From positions 129,599-193,598 of the forward strand of contig DJEL01000022.1 of the NCBI GenBank assembly GCA_002432425.1: a DNA stretch of 64,000 bases, given 5' to 3'. This stretch comes from Lachnospiraceae bacterium UBA5899 (GTDB taxonomy: Bacteria > Bacillota > Clostridia > Lachnospirales > Lachnospiraceae). Shown piece after piece: positions 60,465-64,000 of the stretch; position 1 is the first letter of the stretch, and each line of letters opens with the position of its first letter. The notes under the pieces were generated by a model. The model did not search any database and was not told the origin of the DNA. It saw only the letters and a list, made by a program, of their open reading frames with translations. Position numbers and translations under genes: made by a program.

Positions 60465-61239
60465 TCAAAATAAAGAGACAACGGATAAGGAACAGGCAGA
60501 CAGCCCCAAAGCCATCGTAGTTACGGGGCTTTCCAAGCGGTACCCGGACAAAACCGCCGTGGACAACATTTCTTTTTCGGTGGATAAAGGCAGCATTTTT
60601 TCGCTGCTCGGTGTAAACGGCGCCGGGAAAACCACCACGATTAAGATGCTCTGCGGGCTGACCCGTCCCACCGGGGGAGAGGCATATGTGCTTTCCCACA
60701 ATATTCACACGGAATTGGATGAGGTGAAGAAATTAGTGAATATCTCGCCCCAGGACACCTCCGTGGCGTCCCGGCTGACCGTGCGGGAAAATCTGGAGTT
60801 CATTGCCGGAATTTATGGCACCGACCGAAAAAAACAGCGGGAAAAAGCGGACGAAATGATACAGTATTTTCATATGCAGGAAGTGGCGGACAGACGGGCA
60901 AAGGTGTTGTCCGGCGGCTGGCAGCGGAAACTGAGCATCGCCATGGCGCTGATTACCGAGCCGCAGATTATTTTTCTGGATGAGCCCACTCTGGGGCTGG
61001 ATGTGCTGGCAAGGCGCGAGCTCTGGGAGGTTATCCGCCGCATGAAAGAAAAAATCACCATCATTCTCACCACGCATTACATGGAAGAGGCGGAAAGCCT
61101 TTCCGATAAGGTGGCAGTCATGGTGGACGGACAAATAAAAGCCATGGGAAACGTGGAGGAATTAAAGGAGCAGACCGGTGGGGACAATTTAGAGGAAGCC
61201 TTTGTGCGCATTGCACAGGAAGGAGGAGCATGCTCATGA
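60451..61239 (+). CDS. ABC transporter ATP-binding protein (exporter)
   Basis: 262 residues. Walker A GVNGAGKTTTIKML, Q-loop VNISPQDTSVASRLTVREN, signature LSGGWQRKLSIAMAL, Walker B IIFLDEPTLGLDVLARREL and switch His in TTHYMEEAES, of the DrrA/CcmA-type group for drugs, lipids or peptides. It overlaps the permease gene in ATGA. Control by the upstream LytTR-DUF3021 pair is likely. Confidence 0.93.
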   Translation: MKTNNQNKETTDKEQADSPKAIVVTGLSKRYPDKTAVDNISFSVDKGSIFSLLGVNGAGKTTTIKMLCGLTRPTGGEAYVLSHNIHTELDEVKKLVNISPQDTSVASRLTVRENLEFIAGIYGTDRKKQREKADEMIQYFHMQEVADRRAKVLSGGWQRKLSIAMALITEPQIIFLDEPTLGLDVLARRELWEVIRRMKEKITIILTTHYMEEAESLSDKVAVMVDGQIKAMGNVEELKEQTGGDNLEEAFVRIAQEGGACS

Positions 61240-61973
61240 AAGGTCTTGTTTTTGCCAAAAGAACCATAAAGGAAATTTTGAGGGAGCCGCTCAGCTACAT
61301 TTTCTGCCTGGGATTTCCGATGCTTATGCTGCTCCTTATGTCGGTACTCAACGAAAGTCTGCCGAAAGAAGCCGGCATGTCGCTGTTTGCTCTTGAAAAT
61401 CTGGCGCCCGGAACCGTGTATTTCGGGCTCACCTTTATCATGATATTTTCCGCCATCCAGATAGCGGGGGACCGTTCCACATCCCTGATGGTGCGTCTGC
61501 ATGCGTCCCCCATGAGGGCGGTAGACTTTATCGAGGGCTACACGATACCCCTATTTATTCTGGGAATTCTGCAGATGTGCATCACTTATGCGGCAGCTAT
61601 CATTCTGGGAATTATTCTGAAAACACCCTTAAAACCGGCGGCGGTGGCGGGCAGCATGCTGCGGATTTTGCCGTCTGTTTTACTGTTTGCTTCCCTGGGA
61701 CTTCTGATTGGCAGTGTCTTTAATGAAAAAGCGGCGCCGGGGCTCTGCTCGGTGCTGGTAACCGTTACCGGCATGCTGGGCGGAATTTGGATGCCGGTGG
61801 ATACGTTGGGCGGAAAAATTCTTGCGGTAAGCAAGGCTCTGCCGTTTTATTATGGGGTAAAAGCAGCCAGGACAATGGACGCAAAAGCCCTGATAATCAC
61901 GATAATTGCGGCGGTGTCTGCGGTTTTGACTTCGGTTTTCGTGCTTCGGAAAGTTTGGAAAAAAAGTTGTTGA
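61236..61973 (+). CDS. ABC-2 type transporter permease
   Basis: 245 residues from ATG 61236 (AGGAGG 9 bases upstream; ATGA overlap with the ATPase stop). Six membrane helices; typical ABC-2 words MIFSAIQIAGDRSTSLMVRL, RLHASPMRAVDFIEGYTIPL and GMLGGIWMPVDTLGGKILAV. Together with the ATPase it forms a half-size exporter dimer for an unknown substrate, probably an antimicrobial or peptide. Confidence 0.92.
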   Translation: MKGLVFAKRTIKEILREPLSYIFCLGFPMLMLLLMSVLNESLPKEAGMSLFALENLAPGTVYFGLTFIMIFSAIQIAGDRSTSLMVRLHASPMRAVDFIEGYTIPLFILGILQMCITYAAAIILGIILKTPLKPAAVAGSMLRILPSVLLFASLGLLIGSVFNEKAAPGLCSVLVTVTGMLGGIWMPVDTLGGKILAVSKALPFYYGVKAARTMDAKALIITIIAAVSAVLTSVFVLRKVWKKSC

Positions 61974-61998
61974 CAGAAAAAATATGTGGTGCTATACT
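61970..61998 (+). promoter_or_regulatory. Promoter of the ammonium transporter gene
   Basis: TTGACA (61970-61975), 17-base spacer, TATACT (61993-61998). It overlaps the last codons of the ABC permease gene and directly precedes the leader terminator. Confidence 0.8.
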
Positions 61999-62009
61999 CT
62001 CACCATAGC

Positions 62010-62057
62010 AAAGGCGCTACGAAAAATCGTAGTGCCTTTTTTGTTTTGCAAAACAAA
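62010..62057 (+). promoter_or_regulatory. Leader terminator/attenuator and second hairpin before the ammonium transporter
   Basis: AAAGGCGCTACGA-AAAA-TCGTAGTGCCTTT followed by TTTT (62010-62042) is a strong intrinsic terminator within the leader. It is immediately followed by the palindrome TTTGTTTTGCAAAACAAA (62040-62057), whose left arm shares the terminator T-run. Mutually exclusive folding, or an antitermination protein, could switch expression with nitrogen status. Confidence 0.65.
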
Positions 62058-62092
62058 TCTTTTAATCAAAACAACTTTGAGGAGGAATGATT

Positions 62093-63844
62093 ATGACAGA
62101 GGAAATTATGAGTGCAGTTTCCGGTGAAGTCTTTGGGGTCTGGTTTCTTATAGGTGCAGCCCTTGTCTTCTGGATGCAGGCCGGATTTGCAATGGTGGAA
62201 ACAGGCTTTACAAGAGCGAAGAACGCCGGCAATATCCTGATGAAGAACCTGATGGACTTCTGTATCGGTACCGTAGTATTTATTTTAATCGGTTTTGGTT
62301 TGTTACTTGGTGAAGATTTGGTGGGCCTGATTGGTAAGCCCGGTCTTGATATTTTCACCGCATATGAAAATTTTGATTTTTCAAACTTTGTATTTAACTT
62401 AGTATTCTGTGCTACCACCGCAACAATTGTTTCCGGTGCCATGGCAGAAAGAACAAAGTTTTTATCCTATTGTGTTTATTCCGCAGTTATTTCCGCATTG
62501 ATTTATCCCATTGAAGCACACTGGATTTGGGGCGGCGGCTGGCTTGCCCAGATGGGATTTCATGATTTCGCAGGTTCCTGTGCAATTCATATGGTTGGTG
62601 GTATTTCCGCTTTAATCGGTGCGAAATTACTTGGACCCCGTATCGGTAAGTTTGAAAAGGACAAGAGCGGAAAGATTGTAAAAGTAAATGCATTCCCCGG
62701 ACACAACCTTCCTATCGGATGCCTTGGTGTATTTATTCTCTGGCTTGGCTGGTACGGATTTAACGGCGCCGCTTGTACTTCTTTAGAGCAGTTAGGCTCC
62801 GTATTCTTAACTACAACTGTAGCACCCGCAATTGCAACAGTTGTTTGTATGATTTTCACCTGGATTAAATATGGTAAGCCCGATGTTTCCATGTGTCTGA
62901 ATGCATCCCTTGCAGGTTTGGTAGCTATTACCGCTCCCTGTGATGTAACAGATTGCTTCGGTGCCATTGTCATTGGTGCAGTAGCCGGCCTTTTAGTAGT
63001 ATTCGGCGTATGGCTTCTGGATTACAAATTAAGAATTGATGACCCTGTCGGCGCAGTAGCAGTTCACTGCATGAATGGAATCTGGGGTACCATCGCAGTT
63101 GGTTTATTTGCAACAACCTCCGCACCCGGCAACGACTCTGTAGTTGGTTTATTCTACGGCGGCGGATTTAAGCAGTTAGGTTTACAGCTCTTAGGTTTTG
63201 CCAGTGTGGCAGCCTGGACAGCCGTTACCATTACCATTACCTTCTTATTAATTAAGAAGATTTTCGGTTTACGTGTTTCCGAAGAAGAGGAAATTACAGG
63301 TCTGGATGCAACCGAACACGGTCTTCCTTCTGCATATGCAGGCTTCAGCATTATGGATATTTCCAACACCATGACCATGGATGTAAACGAGAATACCGAC
63401 CTTGGTGTTGCTGATTATGAAAGTGCAAGTGAGGCTCAGAAGAAGGCAGCAATTAAGGTTTCCACAGCTTCCGATTTGACTCTGGCAGAGGGCATTTACA
63501 AGATTGTTGTTATTGCAAAACTTTCCAGATTTGAAAGCCTGAAGAAAGCGCTGAACGACCTCGGTGTAACCGGTATGACCATGACGCAGGTTATGGGCTG
63601 TGGTATTCAGAAGGGCGCCGGCGAGATGTATCGTGGCGTTGAAGTAGATGCCACCCTGCTTCCTAAGATTAAGGTAGAAGTCGTAGTCAGCAAGATTCCT
63701 GTAGCAGATGTAATCGAAGCTGCCAAGAAGGCTCTTTACACCGGTCACATCGGTGACGGTAAGATTTTCGTTTACAACGTAGACAAGGTTGTAAAGGTTC
63801 GTACCGGCGAAGAAGATTACGCAGCTCTGCAGGATGTAGAGTAA
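62093..63844 (+). CDS. Ammonium transporter fused to a PII signal protein domain
   Basis: 583 residues from ATG 62093 (TTGAGGAGGA site). The first 410 residues are an Amt channel with about 11 helices: FWMQAGFAMVETGFTRAKNA, GAMAERTKFLSYCVYSAVIS, AHWIWGGGWLAQMGFHDFAG, GWYGFNGAACTSL and VAVHCMNGIWGTIAVGLFAT (pore His). From about 465 follows a complete PII domain: IVVIAKLSRFESLKKALNDL, TMTQVMGCGIQKGAGEMYRG (T-loop), DATLLPKIKVEVVVSKIP and TGHIGDGKIFVYNVDKVVKV. The fused PII probably gates ammonium entry by ATP/ADP and 2-oxoglutarate. Preceded by an attenuator. Confidence 0.95.
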   Translation: MTEEIMSAVSGEVFGVWFLIGAALVFWMQAGFAMVETGFTRAKNAGNILMKNLMDFCIGTVVFILIGFGLLLGEDLVGLIGKPGLDIFTAYENFDFSNFVFNLVFCATTATIVSGAMAERTKFLSYCVYSAVISALIYPIEAHWIWGGGWLAQMGFHDFAGSCAIHMVGGISALIGAKLLGPRIGKFEKDKSGKIVKVNAFPGHNLPIGCLGVFILWLGWYGFNGAACTSLEQLGSVFLTTTVAPAIATVVCMIFTWIKYGKPDVSMCLNASLAGLVAITAPCDVTDCFGAIVIGAVAGLLVVFGVWLLDYKLRIDDPVGAVAVHCMNGIWGTIAVGLFATTSAPGNDSVVGLFYGGGFKQLGLQLLGFASVAAWTAVTITITFLLIKKIFGLRVSEEEEITGLDATEHGLPSAYAGFSIMDISNTMTMDVNENTDLGVADYESASEAQKKAAIKVSTASDLTLAEGIYKIVVIAKLSRFESLKKALNDLGVTGMTMTQVMGCGIQKGAGEMYRGVEVDATLLPKIKVEVVVSKIPVADVIEAAKKALYTGHIGDGKIFVYNVDKVVKVRTGEEDYAALQDVE

Positions 63845-63891
63845 TCGTAATACAAGAAACAGCAAAAGTTTGTGTGTACATAACCATAATA

Positions 63892-63927
63892 AAAAGACTG
63901 TGTGTCCGTCAGGGCATACAGTCTTTT
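63892..63927 (+). terminator. Terminator after the ammonium transporter
   Basis: AAAAGACTGT-GTGTCCGTCAGGGCAT-ACAGTCTTTT, about 48 bases after the stop, with A- and T-runs on both sides, so usable in both directions. Confidence 0.8.
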
Positions 63928-64000
63928 AGATTATTTCAGCTATTATCAAGGTTGCATGCTTAATTCAACATGAGATCTGTATCAGGTAAATAACTCGCAA

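Overview
The window looks like a chromosomal segment of a gut-type Clostridia, most likely Lachnospiraceae. The reasons are strong GGAGG ribosome sites, moderate-to-low GC, very large secreted proteins with C-terminal membrane anchors, a highly expressed-looking pflB-pflA pair, GPH/GH3 sugar loci, a linked macrodomain and class M-like sirtuin, and many small one-component regulators. No rRNA, tRNA, CRISPR array, integrase or insertion sequence was seen.

Layout. 1-3.2 kb (minus): sugar ABC transporter (permease cut by the window edge, lipoprotein binding protein) and a LacI regulator. 3.4-16.3 kb: two tandem giant surface proteins that share nearly identical ribosome site, signal peptide and 36-bp repeats; the second is frameshifted. 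16.4-18.2 kb: HTH + HipA-like kinase pair behind a phased array of five operators. 18.2-22.2 kb: MarR-MATE, decayed fragments around a palindromic operator, an alpha/beta hydrolase and an ATC-hydrolase-like protein. 22.2-27.1 kb: AraC, GH3 glycosidase, GPH symporter. 27.2 kb: LUD protein. 27.9-32.1 kb: Fur/Zur-type regulator, small Cys-rich membrane protein, zinc ABC transporter and a lipoprotein. 32.1-35.7 kb: a pseudogene cluster (AraC, feoAB, GNAT toxin-like, surface-protein fragment). 35.8-39 kb: pflB and pflA. 39-45.3 kb: a TetR-centred locus (methyltransferase, MATE, dikinase of rifampicin-phosphotransferase architecture, TetR, GNAT) with shared operators GTTAGY-N4-GCTAAC. 45.3-49.7 kb: HxlR, a decayed MBL-family remnant, macrodomain + class M sirtuin, hydroxyacyl-CoA dehydrogenase, lone HTH protein. 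49.9-55.1 kb: CotH-DUF4956-VTC operon divergent from a two-component system. 55.2-57.5 kb: AT-rich unknown genes ending in an unusual 63-bp-period inverted-motif array. 57.6-64 kb: amidohydrolase, YqeY, LytTR-DUF3021-ABC exporter, and an ammonium transporter fused to a PII domain behind a leader terminator.

The signals I rate highest are the 63-bp array at 57117-57469, the 20-bp-phased operators in front of the HipA-like pair, the TetR operator network, and the macrodomain-sirtuin pair lacking its usual lipoyl partners. Functional calls come from reading motifs in the translations; no database search was run. Several frameshifts could be sequencing or assembly errors.
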